64,000 bases of DNA from Cyanobacteria bacterium SZAS-4 (GTDB taxonomy: Bacteria; Cyanobacteriota; Vampirovibrionia; Obscuribacterales; Obscuribacteraceae): positions 1-64,000 of the forward strand of contig JAFEAT010000017.1 of assembly GCA_018266255.1 (NCBI GenBank), read 5' to 3'. The stretch's first letter is position 1. Each line of letters opens with the position of its first letter. Below, piece after piece: positions 44,146 to 52,629 of this stretch. Under the pieces are notes generated by a model. The model did no database searches and was not told the DNA's origin. It saw only the letters and a program-made list of their open reading frames with translations. Both the position numbers and the translations under genes were made by a program.

Positions 44146-45285
44146 TTAAGCATCATAGCTGGTGGGGCTTGGAAGCGCAGGAAGGCTAACCGTAAATGTC
44201 GCTCCGACGTCTTCCTTTGGAGCGCACCATATCTTCCCGCTGTGCGCCTCTACGATCTGTCTACATAAGTACAATCCCAATCCCATCCCATAGTTATAAG
44301 ATCGGCCCGGGCGACCCTGATAGAACCGCAAGAATAGCTTTTGTAGATCTTGTGGCTCGATGCCCGGACCTTGATCTGACACGTTGATCGTGACATTGTC
44401 GTCGACGGTGTTTAAGTTAATTTCGACTCTTCCTTCGACAGGTGAAAACTTGATCGCGTTCTCAATCAGGTTTTGCACTACTCGCGATATAGAGAGTGAG
44501 TCGGCCAGAACATACGCGTTTCTTGCGTTATTAACCACATGTGTGACAATACGTTTGTCTTCCATCATGTGCCGCACCGATCGCAAATAATGATTCACCA
44601 CGGCCAGAAGATCAGTCTGTTCTAAATGTAATTGCTGCAGGTCTTTCTCATATTTGTACACTTCGTACAGACTCTGAATCATCGCCAGTAGATTTACGTT
44701 GCTGTCTCTGATTTGCAACAGCAAACCTGTCTGTTGTTCAGGAGTTATTCTTGCGTTGCCTTCAGCGATGAGCTCGATCAACCGATTTGCACCTATCAAA
44801 GGATTTTTCAAATCGTGTGTCAGTGTCAACATAAAGTCTTCGCGTAGCTCGAGAAGATGTAGATGCTCTAATTCACTGAGTCGTGTTTTATTGCGCTCAA
44901 TTGCGAAGGCTATCGCTCTCCACAGTGTCTTTGCGCTCAGTGCATTTTTGTAAAGGAAGTCTTCAGCCCCTGCTTTAAGTGCTTGCATGACGTACCGCTC
45001 GTCTTTAGTAGTTCCAAGCACTATCAGCGGTGCCATCGTCAGAGCTCGAATTTCCTCGATTGATTTTAGTTGCTTGCTGTCTATTAGATCGAAATCGAGC
45101 AATATTATGTCGATTCCACCGGCGGCCAACTCTTGCTCAGCGTCAGCAACGGTTCCTACTTCGATGATCTTGACTGCTTTGCCAAACGATTCCTTCAGCA
45201 TCGGCTTGACTATGAGAAATCCGGAAGTAGGCGTTTCACCCAGTAATATCGTTATATTTTGGAGATTTAGATGTGTTTCTTCCAT
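44146..45285 (-). CDS. Receiver-histidine kinase hybrid
   Basis: 379 residues from the ATG at 45285 after GGGGGAC. The N-terminal receiver has phosphoacceptor Asp in IDIILLDFDLID and Lys in DFLYKNALS, though its first acidic pair is altered. The HisKA domain carries LTLTHDLKNPLIGANRLIEL (phosphoacceptor His). The HATPase domain carries NLIENAIKFSP, VSDQGPGIEPQDL and GMGLGLYLCRQI. No membrane segment: a cytoplasmic kinase fed by another signalling protein. It neighbours the pseudo-receiver gene, a plausible partner. Confidence 0.9.
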   Translation of the reverse strand: MEETHLNLQNITILLGETPTSGFLIVKPMLKESFGKAVKIIEVGTVADAEQELAAGGIDIILLDFDLIDSKQLKSIEEIRALTMAPLIVLGTTKDERYVMQALKAGAEDFLYKNALSAKTLWRAIAFAIERNKTRLSELEHLHLLELREDFMLTLTHDLKNPLIGANRLIELIAEGNARITPEQQTGLLLQIRDSNVNLLAMIQSLYEVYKYEKDLQQLHLEQTDLLAVVNHYLRSVRHMMEDKRIVTHVVNNARNAYVLADSLSISRVVQNLIENAIKFSPVEGRVEINLNTVDDNVTINVSDQGPGIEPQDLQKLFLRFYQGRPGRSYNYGMGLGLYLCRQIVEAHSGKIWCAPKEDVGATFTVSLPALPSPTSYDA

Positions 45286-45361
45286 GAGGTCCCCCAGAGA
45301 ATCTCTCATTCATCAAATTCAGTTGCGTCAAAGGTGAGAGTCGTTCAGTCGACTCACAGAT

Positions 45362-45592
45362 TTGTTATCGGTCATTCCCTCGATATTTCAGTTATATAAG
45401 ACCGGGTTGGCAAACATTTGGCAGAAACTGACTTTCAGATTAAATGGCGAAATTACCATAAATAGGCTATTTCGTGACGATGCCAAATTTGCTCCTAAAC
45501 CGGGCTGGGTTGGCGTAGAAGGTTATGGAATCTATGTAAGAGGTATAACTGGATCGGAATCACTTGTTTGGGTTCCTGAGGTCGTGACATGA
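45362..45592 (+). CDS. Possible small protein coupled to the caspase gene
   Basis: A 76-codon frame with TTG starts only, whose TGA stop overlaps the caspase ATG (ATGA). The second half (KPGWVGVEGYGIYVRGITGS, ESLVWVPEVVT) looks protein-like. There is no clear ribosome site. It may be a leader ORF, a gene remnant, or chance. An imperfect inverted repeat (GTGAGAGTCG and CGACTCAC) lies at 45334-45357. Confidence 0.3.
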   Translation: MLSVIPSIFQLYKTGLANIWQKLTFRLNGEITINRLFRDDAKFAPKPGWVGVEGYGIYVRGITGSESLVWVPEVVT

Positions 45593-47058
45593 GAGATCAC
45601 ACAAACAAGGCTCTTGCTTTGCTAGCAGTGCTTGTTGGGCAGGCGTGCCTTTCTATCCCGGTAGTTTCGGCGCAGGCGCAGCCCAAAACTCCCCAAATCA
45701 CGGCTCAAGCCTCCGCAACCGCTCCTCCTGGCGCGTCCGAAGTGGCAGGCGCGCTTGCCGATCAGTCAAGACCAGTACGCGACAAATGGGCTGTCGTCAT
45801 AGGTTTAACTCAGTTTGCCAATCCTAAAATTCCTCGATTGCAGTACGCAACTGCGGATGCGAAGGCGTTTTACGACTACCTGACTAAGGAAGCGAACTTT
45901 GCCCCAGACCACGTTCGTTTGCTTTTTAACGACAAAGCTACACAGCGCCGGGTTCGTTCTGAACTGGGTAACAAGCTTCTGACCCGCATGGTTAAGCCAG
46001 ATGATCTGGTTGTGATCTTTATCTCAACTCACGGTAGTCCGTCGCAAATGGATGCCGTAGAGCATAAAAACTATGTGGTCACTTATGATTCCGATCCTGA
46101 TGATTTGTACTCGACCGGCATCGACATGCAAGAAATTCTTGGCATTATCAAGCATCGCGTTGCGTCTGATCGGGTGTTGCTTATTTTAGATGCGTGTCAC
46201 AGCGGTGGCGTTGATCCCAATGCTAAAGGGATGATGCGAGTTGGAAATTTCGACGCTAATTCGCTCGTCGAAGGCTCCGGCAAAATGGTTATTTGCTCAA
46301 GCGCGCCAGAGGAGCAGTCATGGGAATCTAAGCGCTATCACAACGGCGTATTCACGCGTCATTTGATAGATGGGCTGCGCGCCAATGGACCTAATACGTC
46401 CCTTAGTGATGCGTTCAAGAATGCGCAGGACAAAATTTCCGATGAAGTAAAACAAGATCATCCTGGTGTAACCCAGACGCCGGTTCTTCGAAGTAAGTGG
46501 ACGGGAAAGGAATTGATTTTGGCCGTCAAACCAGCGCTACCAGAGCCCCTTCCGCCAACTGTTTTGTCTGATCTGGAACCGGACAGCCTTGGACGTGGTG
46601 GCATGATTGTGCCTGAGAATCAATTGGCGATGATCAATCCCTCGAAGAGCGTGGCGCTTTCAGCACCATCGGGTCAGCAATTGACCGACACAGCAAATGC
46701 ATGGGATGGCAAGTTGAGTCTTGAGTATCTTTGCAAGGTGACGAAAGTCCCGCAGTACAAAACGGAAAAGGAAATGAAAGATGCTTTGCAAAGCGCTTTT
46801 AAGATGAAAGATGCAAATTTCAATGATCCGCAATACAAAATTCCTGTCGCAATAATTCGTCTGCAAATGGGATCGATCAGCCCAGCCAATCGTGAATTGC
46901 AAGAGCTTCTGGTCGATAACCCAGGCTGCTGGCAAGCTTATCTTGCACGCGCTTACTGCTTTCATAAAATGAAGCAAGCCGGAGAGGCGCAAGACTTTTT
47001 GAGACAATCTCAATTTCGCAATCCGACATTGCCAGCGACCATAGAATTCGCAGACTAG
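45589..47058 (+). CDS. Secreted caspase-family (C14) protease with helical tail
   Basis: 489 residues; GAGG seven bases before the ATG. The signal peptide ends near VSAQA. The caspase p20-like fold runs about residues 60-300: DKWAVVIGLTQFANPKIPRL, FISTHGSPSQMD (catalytic His), VLLILDACHSGGVD (catalytic Cys in DACHSGG), CSSAPEEQSWES, YHNGVFTRHLIDGLR. The last 120 residues are TPR-like (PANRELQELLVDNPGCWQAY, MKQAGEAQDFLRQ). Bacterial C14 proteases often cleave after basic residues; the periplasmic target is unknown. Confidence 0.88.
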   Translation: MRDHTNKALALLAVLVGQACLSIPVVSAQAQPKTPQITAQASATAPPGASEVAGALADQSRPVRDKWAVVIGLTQFANPKIPRLQYATADAKAFYDYLTKEANFAPDHVRLLFNDKATQRRVRSELGNKLLTRMVKPDDLVVIFISTHGSPSQMDAVEHKNYVVTYDSDPDDLYSTGIDMQEILGIIKHRVASDRVLLILDACHSGGVDPNAKGMMRVGNFDANSLVEGSGKMVICSSAPEEQSWESKRYHNGVFTRHLIDGLRANGPNTSLSDAFKNAQDKISDEVKQDHPGVTQTPVLRSKWTGKELILAVKPALPEPLPPTVLSDLEPDSLGRGGMIVPENQLAMINPSKSVALSAPSGQQLTDTANAWDGKLSLEYLCKVTKVPQYKTEKEMKDALQSAFKMKDANFNDPQYKIPVAIIRLQMGSISPANRELQELLVDNPGCWQAYLARAYCFHKMKQAGEAQDFLRQSQFRNPTLPATIEFAD

Positions 47059-47065
47059 CAGAGTC

Positions 47066-48115
47066 TCATTCCAACCAGTCTTCAAGCTGCAGGTCTGGAT
47101 AGAGTTCCGCCGCAGCCCTCAAATAGAGATTGTTATTGTACGCCTGGTGCTCCTCTAGTGCCGTGTAAGTGAGTTTGATGTCGTGGTCGTCCGTAGCTTT
47201 CTGGGCCGCTGATTTGATTTCCTCGATAAGTTTGTCATCTTCTGATCGCAACGTGGTTTCATGGCTTGCAACCGGTGGTGCACCGATAGTCAAATATGCT
47301 GCGAGAAATGCTTGATAATAATATTGCAGATACAGATTTTCATGTTCGACGTATTGCATCATAATTCTTGATGCATGACAGCTTGTCACCGTATGTAGTG
47401 TCGTGAAATCCTTGGTCGAGAGATACAGGTTCAGTGCAAGATCGGCGAAATTTCGCAGTGTGGTTCCGACTGGAATAGCGATGTTTTCTGAAATACTAGC
47501 CAATACTTCGGGTTGGCTGACAATATCCATTTTTTCAAAAATTATGCCTTCAAGATCTGGCAACACAAGCCGACCAGATGAAAGCTCTTCCGATACATAG
47601 TTCATCTGATTGTGTAATGAGTTTCCGCTTTCTGATAGAGGAGGAATTGGTCCGTGCAATTCGAGATAAGCATCTGCTAGATAAGCCATGCCAGACAAAA
47701 TTTCTTCGTCGTTATCTGAATCAACTCCGTACGCTAAACGAATTAGTGAATGGAAAGCGGCGCTGGAGATACCTTTTGCGAGGTCATTGAAATATAGTTT
47801 TAGAAATTGTGTGCGTCCGAGTTTCGTCAATTGCCTTGCGAAGAAGAGTCTAAAGTCCGAGTAAAATTTTCGCTCGCCGAGATAGTTACGCCAGTTGTTT
47901 TCCTGCAGAGGAATTCCAGTCGCAGTTTCCGCAGAGCGCAAACCATGTAAGTCAATGTAGTAGTTTGTGAATCTATCGAAGTCGGCATCACTAGCGCCAA
48001 CTCGATATAAGGCGAATTGTGCCATTGGCAAATGATTCGTCAGATTTAGGTTGCCATATTCGGTGGCAAAGTTTTGATAGCTATTAACTTTGCTGTGAAT
48101 TGGCGCGAGTGTCAT
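47066..48115 (-). CDS. Questin-oxidase-like (DUF4243) protein
   Basis: 349 residues. The start region has the family signature NLTNHLPMAQFALYRVGASD, and later FHSLIRLAYGVDSDNDEEI, LADAYLELHGPI, and the C-terminal YYYQAFLAAYLTIGAPP. Fungal questin oxidase opens an anthraquinone ring (Baeyer-Villiger-type); bacterial members have no settled substrate. The start overlaps the stop of the upstream gene by four bases (translational coupling), so the two act together or are at least coexpressed. Confidence 0.75.
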   Translation of the reverse strand: MTLAPIHSKVNSYQNFATEYGNLNLTNHLPMAQFALYRVGASDADFDRFTNYYIDLHGLRSAETATGIPLQENNWRNYLGERKFYSDFRLFFARQLTKLGRTQFLKLYFNDLAKGISSAAFHSLIRLAYGVDSDNDEEILSGMAYLADAYLELHGPIPPLSESGNSLHNQMNYVSEELSSGRLVLPDLEGIIFEKMDIVSQPEVLASISENIAIPVGTTLRNFADLALNLYLSTKDFTTLHTVTSCHASRIMMQYVEHENLYLQYYYQAFLAAYLTIGAPPVASHETTLRSEDDKLIEEIKSAAQKATDDHDIKLTYTALEEHQAYNNNLYLRAAAELYPDLQLEDWLE

Positions 48116-48627
48116 TGTTTGTCCATTTGCGTTAGTGCGTCTTTGATTTTTGAAAGATAAGTCACCGCCTCTGCAGGATCAGAGTGGCGATACTCGAGCA
48201 CTTTTGGATCGAGCTGCCGAGTAATCGCAGTCAACGCCAACGAAGCTACTTTAGAGTCAACGAAACCGAGTTTGATAAATTGAGCAAAGGCAATTGCCAC
48301 CACGAATTCGTCGTACATGTTTGCGTCGGAAGCTAGCTCACCTGTGCACTTTTCAGGATCACTTCCCTGAGCGGAGCGCATTCGGTTTATATCAACGACC
48401 CATTCGTCCAAGGTGTTGTTGATGTACTTGCTTACGTTTGGAGACTTAGTGGAATCTAGCCATTCCCAGAAATCATCGACCGCGTCAGAGGCGGTTTCTG
48501 AACCATTAATTGGGCTGTATTCATCTGTCCAAAAGAATTTGTCAGCTAGTAGCTTTTTTGCCTTGGGATGGCTTTTTTTGAAATGCTCTCCTGTTGGTTT
48601 ACTGTCAGCTGGTAATGAAGGCGCCAC
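48112..48627 (-). CDS. Hypothetical protein coupled to the questin-oxidase-like gene
   Basis: 171 residues if translation begins at the GTG at 48627, nine bases after AGGAG; the frame is open to 48699. The sequence is soluble and helical with a Trp-rich phrase (DDFWEWLDSTKSPNVSKYI, EWVVDINRMRSAQGSDPEKC) and a C-terminal helix pair. No family recognised. It overlaps the downstream gene by four bases, the same operon. Confidence 0.65.
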   Translation of the reverse strand: MAPSLPADSKPTGEHFKKSHPKAKKLLADKFFWTDEYSPINGSETASDAVDDFWEWLDSTKSPNVSKYINNTLDEWVVDINRMRSAQGSDPEKCTGELASDANMYDEFVVAIAFAQFIKLGFVDSKVASLALTAITRQLDPKVLEYRHSDPAEAVTYLSKIKDALTQMDKQ

Positions 48628-48743
48628 TGCATGAAACTCCTGTTTCTTTAACTGCACTATTATGACGCGTTCTTGTGATCCGGTAACCAAATCTATCAAT
48701 TTAATGCGTTATCATAAAATGACGTTCGTTACGGTGCAGTAAA

Positions 48744-50405
48744 GTGAAGCAGCAAAGCCATCGCGCATTGGATTTGATCGCAGACCTTGAGGTCGTTTTG
48801 AGCAAATCGAAACGGCTCTTTTTTAGCCGAAAGAAACAGGATGTCGATTGCGCTCTTGATCTGTTAAATGAAATCGCGAAGGTTGGCAGTTGGACGTGTA
48901 TTCCTGACCTCTTTCAATTTATTTTGCAGTGCGAAATTGAAATAGCAGAGCCTGCAGGTCGTTGTATTGAAACGCTATTGAAAAAGATTCGTCCGTCGCA
49001 ACTTCCTCAACTGGAAGAGCGGCTTGGAAGTGGTCTGTATCTTAATGATCGCATGAACAGCTGGCGCGCATTGAATACGTTCGAAGAGAACAAATACATC
49101 GCCAGCAACTCGTGCTTGGCTGTGACCTCCTTGTTGTCGTTTCACAGAATTGGGTTCATTCGTGAACCAGCCTCAAGGTATTTAGCAGAGTGCACAAGTG
49201 GTGCAGAATTGCCATATTTGCTGATACGCCTGGCTGACTGGGTTCCGCAGGTTCGCACTGTCGCCGAAAATGCCATCGAACAGAGAATCAAACCTGAATA
49301 TCTTCATCATTTTGCGCATAACATAGCGCTGATCGAGCGAATCAAACTGAAACAACGTTATCACGGGCTCGCTAAAAGAACTGCACTGATTGTGCAGATC
49401 ACCAATGCTCTTTTGCAACCGGCGAACAGGCAAATTCTCTTGAATGGGCTGCAAGACAAAGATATTGATGTACGCCGAATGTTATTGAAAATGGTGCGTG
49501 ACTCGAACATCTCCGATTTGTCCGAGATTGTTGATTTAGGAGTGCGAGATAAAGACAAAACAAATAGACACGTAGCGATCGAAATTTCAAACCGTCTGCC
49601 ATATCTTGAACGTATTAAGCTGCTGAATCAGTTGCTAAGCCAGCGCAGCGCTTTTATAAGGTTGGAGTCGCTCAGAACTTTAAGCGATGAACCTACAGAC
49701 TCGAGCACATCACAGGTGATGAAGGCGCTGTTGGATAGTTCTTCTGCTGTTCGCCTTTTTGCCAGATGGAAGTTGAAGGAACTTGATACCAAAATTGATT
49801 TTCGGCAATTCTATCTTGACCAAATAGCCACAAATAAGAATGTTTCTGATATCGCCGCTGCAGTTGCAGGTCTGGGAGAGATCGGATCGCCGCATGATGC
49901 GGAGAAGCTCTTTCCACTTATGCTACATGCTAGTGTCTCAGTGCAAAAATCAGCTATAAGAACGCTCGCGAAATTAGATGTGAAAAGCTATACCGAACTC
50001 TTCATGCAGAAACTTCAAAGCGAAGCGTCGGGAATTTCGCGTGCCGCCACAGACGCATTGATTCCAATGATGCATATCATTAAAGTGGAGGAGCTTTGGC
50101 TTATTTTCACAACAACGCCGTTTCCCCATGTCAAACGAAATGCGGTGCGGCTGCTCGACAAATGTTCACAGTGGGATAGGGTCGGCTATTTTTTACTTCT
50201 AGCAGTAAGCGGCGATCAAGAGTTTCGGGCTATTGCACTGAATAAATTGCGGTGCTGGCACGACGAATTTAGAACAACCTGGGAGTGTACTAAACCCACG
50301 GCAAAACAAACTGAGTTGCTTACTATCGGAGTCAGACTGTTCCCAGGCGAGCTACCTGCAAAACTTCGCGAAATTTTGTCACTCTCCATCCGCGTTAGCA
50401 CTTAA
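48744..50405 (+). CDS. HEAT-repeat protein
   Basis: 553 residues from a GTG. The whole length is a chain of HEAT/armadillo-like helix pairs, for example LLNGLQDKDIDVRRMLLKMV, LLDSSSAVRLFARWKLKELD, LMLHASVSVQKSAIRTLAKL and PFPHVKRNAVRLLDKC, each with the Asp/Arg pattern of HEAT units. It has no signal peptide and is probably a cytoplasmic scaffold. Divergent from the questin-oxidase pair across a gap of about 45-115 bp depending on start. Confidence 0.8.
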   Translation: MKQQSHRALDLIADLEVVLSKSKRLFFSRKKQDVDCALDLLNEIAKVGSWTCIPDLFQFILQCEIEIAEPAGRCIETLLKKIRPSQLPQLEERLGSGLYLNDRMNSWRALNTFEENKYIASNSCLAVTSLLSFHRIGFIREPASRYLAECTSGAELPYLLIRLADWVPQVRTVAENAIEQRIKPEYLHHFAHNIALIERIKLKQRYHGLAKRTALIVQITNALLQPANRQILLNGLQDKDIDVRRMLLKMVRDSNISDLSEIVDLGVRDKDKTNRHVAIEISNRLPYLERIKLLNQLLSQRSAFIRLESLRTLSDEPTDSSTSQVMKALLDSSSAVRLFARWKLKELDTKIDFRQFYLDQIATNKNVSDIAAAVAGLGEIGSPHDAEKLFPLMLHASVSVQKSAIRTLAKLDVKSYTELFMQKLQSEASGISRAATDALIPMMHIIKVEELWLIFTTTPFPHVKRNAVRLLDKCSQWDRVGYFLLLAVSGDQEFRAIALNKLRCWHDEFRTTWECTKPTAKQTELLTIGVRLFPGELPAKLREILSLSIRVST

Positions 50406-50493
50406 TTGTTGTCGCTTCTGTATGGTAGTGTCGCATGAAGCTTAGTATTCCTCGACCAATGTTGTAGACTTTTATCGTTTCAAGAGATTATTT

Positions 50494-51369
50494 ATGCAGA
50501 CACGTACTTTATCCAAACTGATTCCACTTGTTGTAGCACTATGCAGCACTGAGGCTTCATTTGCTGCGAATGTGCAGACCTTTGAATTGCAGACACCCTC
50601 GGGACCCTATCACGCCGAAATTAGAGAGCGCACCGAAGGCGACGAGCGATTCCTTCTGCAAAAGAACAAGAAGAATTTGTTAGATCAGGTCGACCATAAT
50701 TTCGCTCTGATCGATCCAACTGCTAAGGAACCAAATGTCGGATATACCGGTAGTAATTTGCCGCTATTCGATTTTGATGGCGACGGTACGAAAGATTTGA
50801 TTGTGCGCATTTGGAATGGTGGCGCGCACTGTTGCTACACATATGATATTTACTCGCTGGGAAATAGAGCCAGTAAAATTTGGCACTTCAGCGCTGGTGA
50901 CGGACACATGCTCACTATGCCAACAAATGCTGGTGGTCTTCCAATTATTTTGATTGAGGATTCGACTTTTCGATATTGGGGAGCGGGCGTTGAGGTAATG
51001 CCGGTCGTAGTTCTCCGCTGGCAGCCGGACAAGATCAAGGTTGGTGCATTCAAAGTCGACATGGACCGCCAGAGAAGCGGGAAAGACAAGCATCCGTTGC
51101 CGAGTGAAGATGAAGTTAAGAGATCATTGAAAAAAGGTTTTACAAGCGTTCTGTGCGACTACATGCTCAATCAGTACTACACAGGACACGGCAAGGACGC
51201 TAACAAATTTCTGGAAACAGTTTGGCCTGGCAATGCCGATATTCAGAAGATGGGTACCGCCGCCGCATTCAAGCATGACTTTATGAAGCAGCTTACGAGC
51301 AGTCCGTTCTTCGACTCTATCGAAAGCCTGAATCATGGTCAGGTCGACTTTCAAGAAGTGAAAAAATAG
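50494..51369 (+). CDS. Secreted protein with FG-GAP/calcium-like DxDxD motif
   Basis: 291 residues with a signal peptide (about 1-26). A DFDGDGTKDLIVRIWNGGAH segment at about residue 89 looks like an FG-GAP/EF-hand-type calcium loop. It is followed by CCYTYDIYSLGN with an unusual Cys pair. The rest is mixed strand and helix (GGLPIILIEDSTFRYWGAGV, EVMPVVVLRW). No enzyme motif. An extracellular structural or binding protein is the best guess. Confidence 0.75.
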   Translation: MQTRTLSKLIPLVVALCSTEASFAANVQTFELQTPSGPYHAEIRERTEGDERFLLQKNKKNLLDQVDHNFALIDPTAKEPNVGYTGSNLPLFDFDGDGTKDLIVRIWNGGAHCCYTYDIYSLGNRASKIWHFSAGDGHMLTMPTNAGGLPIILIEDSTFRYWGAGVEVMPVVVLRWQPDKIKVGAFKVDMDRQRSGKDKHPLPSEDEVKRSLKKGFTSVLCDYMLNQYYTGHGKDANKFLETVWPGNADIQKMGTAAAFKHDFMKQLTSSPFFDSIESLNHGQVDFQEVKK

Positions 51370-51402
51370 CTGGGCTGCTGTCAGTTTATCGTTGGGATCC
51401 GC

Positions 51403-52629
51403 TTATGCGCTAGTTGTTGGTGCAAAGCCGATTGGCGTGGGTTTGAAATCTGGAAAGACTTTGTGAACGTTGTGATTGTGCAGCATTCCACTTAGCACTT
51501 CTGATAATACTGCACGATAATCGTGTTTGATGCGCAGACCACTTGGACCTAACAGATCTGTTTCTTGATCTGAAACTCCGGTCCACTCTCCGTAGAATTT
51601 GCCACCGCGAACGCCACCACCAATTACCATCATCGCTGAACCTTGACCGTGATCGGTACCAAGAGAGCCGTTTTCGTAGGTGCGACGTCCAAACTCTGTC
51701 ATGACTATGGTGGTTACTTTGGAATGGTATTTTTGCAAATCAGCGTCGAATGCTTCCAGTGCTTTGCCTAATTGAGCGATGTTATCGGCTTGCAAACCCT
51801 CCGTTGCCCCTTGAACAAAGTGAGTGTCCCAACCACCGAAGTCGATGCAGGCAACTTGCAATCCTACGTTCGCTTTGATCAGCCTGGCTATTTCTTTCAG
51901 TCCTTTGGAGAGGTTGTCGTCAGCGTATCGTGCATTATTCTCAGGATGGTAGCCACCGTTATGCATGTTCTGCACTCGGTTTAGAAGCTGTATCGTATCT
52001 TTGCCAGGTTGGCTCAACAGATCTATTTCGGTGCCGTACAGACTCGTGAGAGCTGCCAGCATTGCGTGACTGTCGTTTGGCAATGTCTGTAGCTTTATTT
52101 CATCAAGAGAGTCCAGAGCGCTCACACTAGGAGCGCCGCTAAGGGACTCACAAATGCTAGTTCCGATCGAAACTGCTGATAAAGGTGTCTGATGATTTTG
52201 CGCATTCAATCGCAGATGTCGGCCGAGCCATCCGCCACCAATTGTTTTTCCGTAGGCTTCACCGTGTTCGATTTGGTCTTGAGTATCGAAGTGAGATCCA
52301 GTTGGATTATCTGAACCAACCGCCTGAACGATAGCCATTCTTCCATTTTGATAAATTGGGAGAATTGGTTTAAGTCGAGGATGCAGAGCGTAAATGTCGT
52401 TCAGGCGAATAGACGCTTCTGCGTTCGGTTTTGATTTGTTCGGTGGCGGAATGGCAATTGTTGGGCGTTGTTTGTAATAGTCGCTGTCTGCATACGGAAC
52501 AAACATGTTTAGCGTATCGGCACCGCCGCGCAGAAAAATGCAAACTAAGACTTTGCCCTCGCGTGGTGCGACCTTTTCGCTGCTAAAAGCGAGATTCTTC
52601 AAAAATGCTCGTCTGTTTAGTTTCGACAT
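51403..52629 (-). CDS. DUF1501 (sulfatase-like) protein
   Basis: 408 residues. A twin-Arg-like start (MSKLNRRAFLKNLAFS) suggests Tat export. The DUF1501 body carries VLVCIFLRGGADTLNMFVPY, ALHPRLKPILPIYQNGRMAI, VQAVGSDNPTGSHFDTQDQI, CIDFGGWDTHFVQGA, VIMTEFGRRTYENGSLGTDH and GQGSAMMVIGGGV. Alkaline-phosphatase/sulfatase-like fold with likely metal ligands (Asp/His in GGWDTH and GTDHGQG). It starts directly at the stop of the DUF1800 gene, so the pair is one operon. This pairing is common in planctomycetes and other environmental bacteria. Confidence 0.9.
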   Translation of the reverse strand: MSKLNRRAFLKNLAFSSEKVAPREGKVLVCIFLRGGADTLNMFVPYADSDYYKQRPTIAIPPPNKSKPNAEASIRLNDIYALHPRLKPILPIYQNGRMAIVQAVGSDNPTGSHFDTQDQIEHGEAYGKTIGGGWLGRHLRLNAQNHQTPLSAVSIGTSICESLSGAPSVSALDSLDEIKLQTLPNDSHAMLAALTSLYGTEIDLLSQPGKDTIQLLNRVQNMHNGGYHPENNARYADDNLSKGLKEIARLIKANVGLQVACIDFGGWDTHFVQGATEGLQADNIAQLGKALEAFDADLQKYHSKVTTIVMTEFGRRTYENGSLGTDHGQGSAMMVIGGGVRGGKFYGEWTGVSDQETDLLGPSGLRIKHDYRAVLSEVLSGMLHNHNVHKVFPDFKPTPIGFAPTTSA

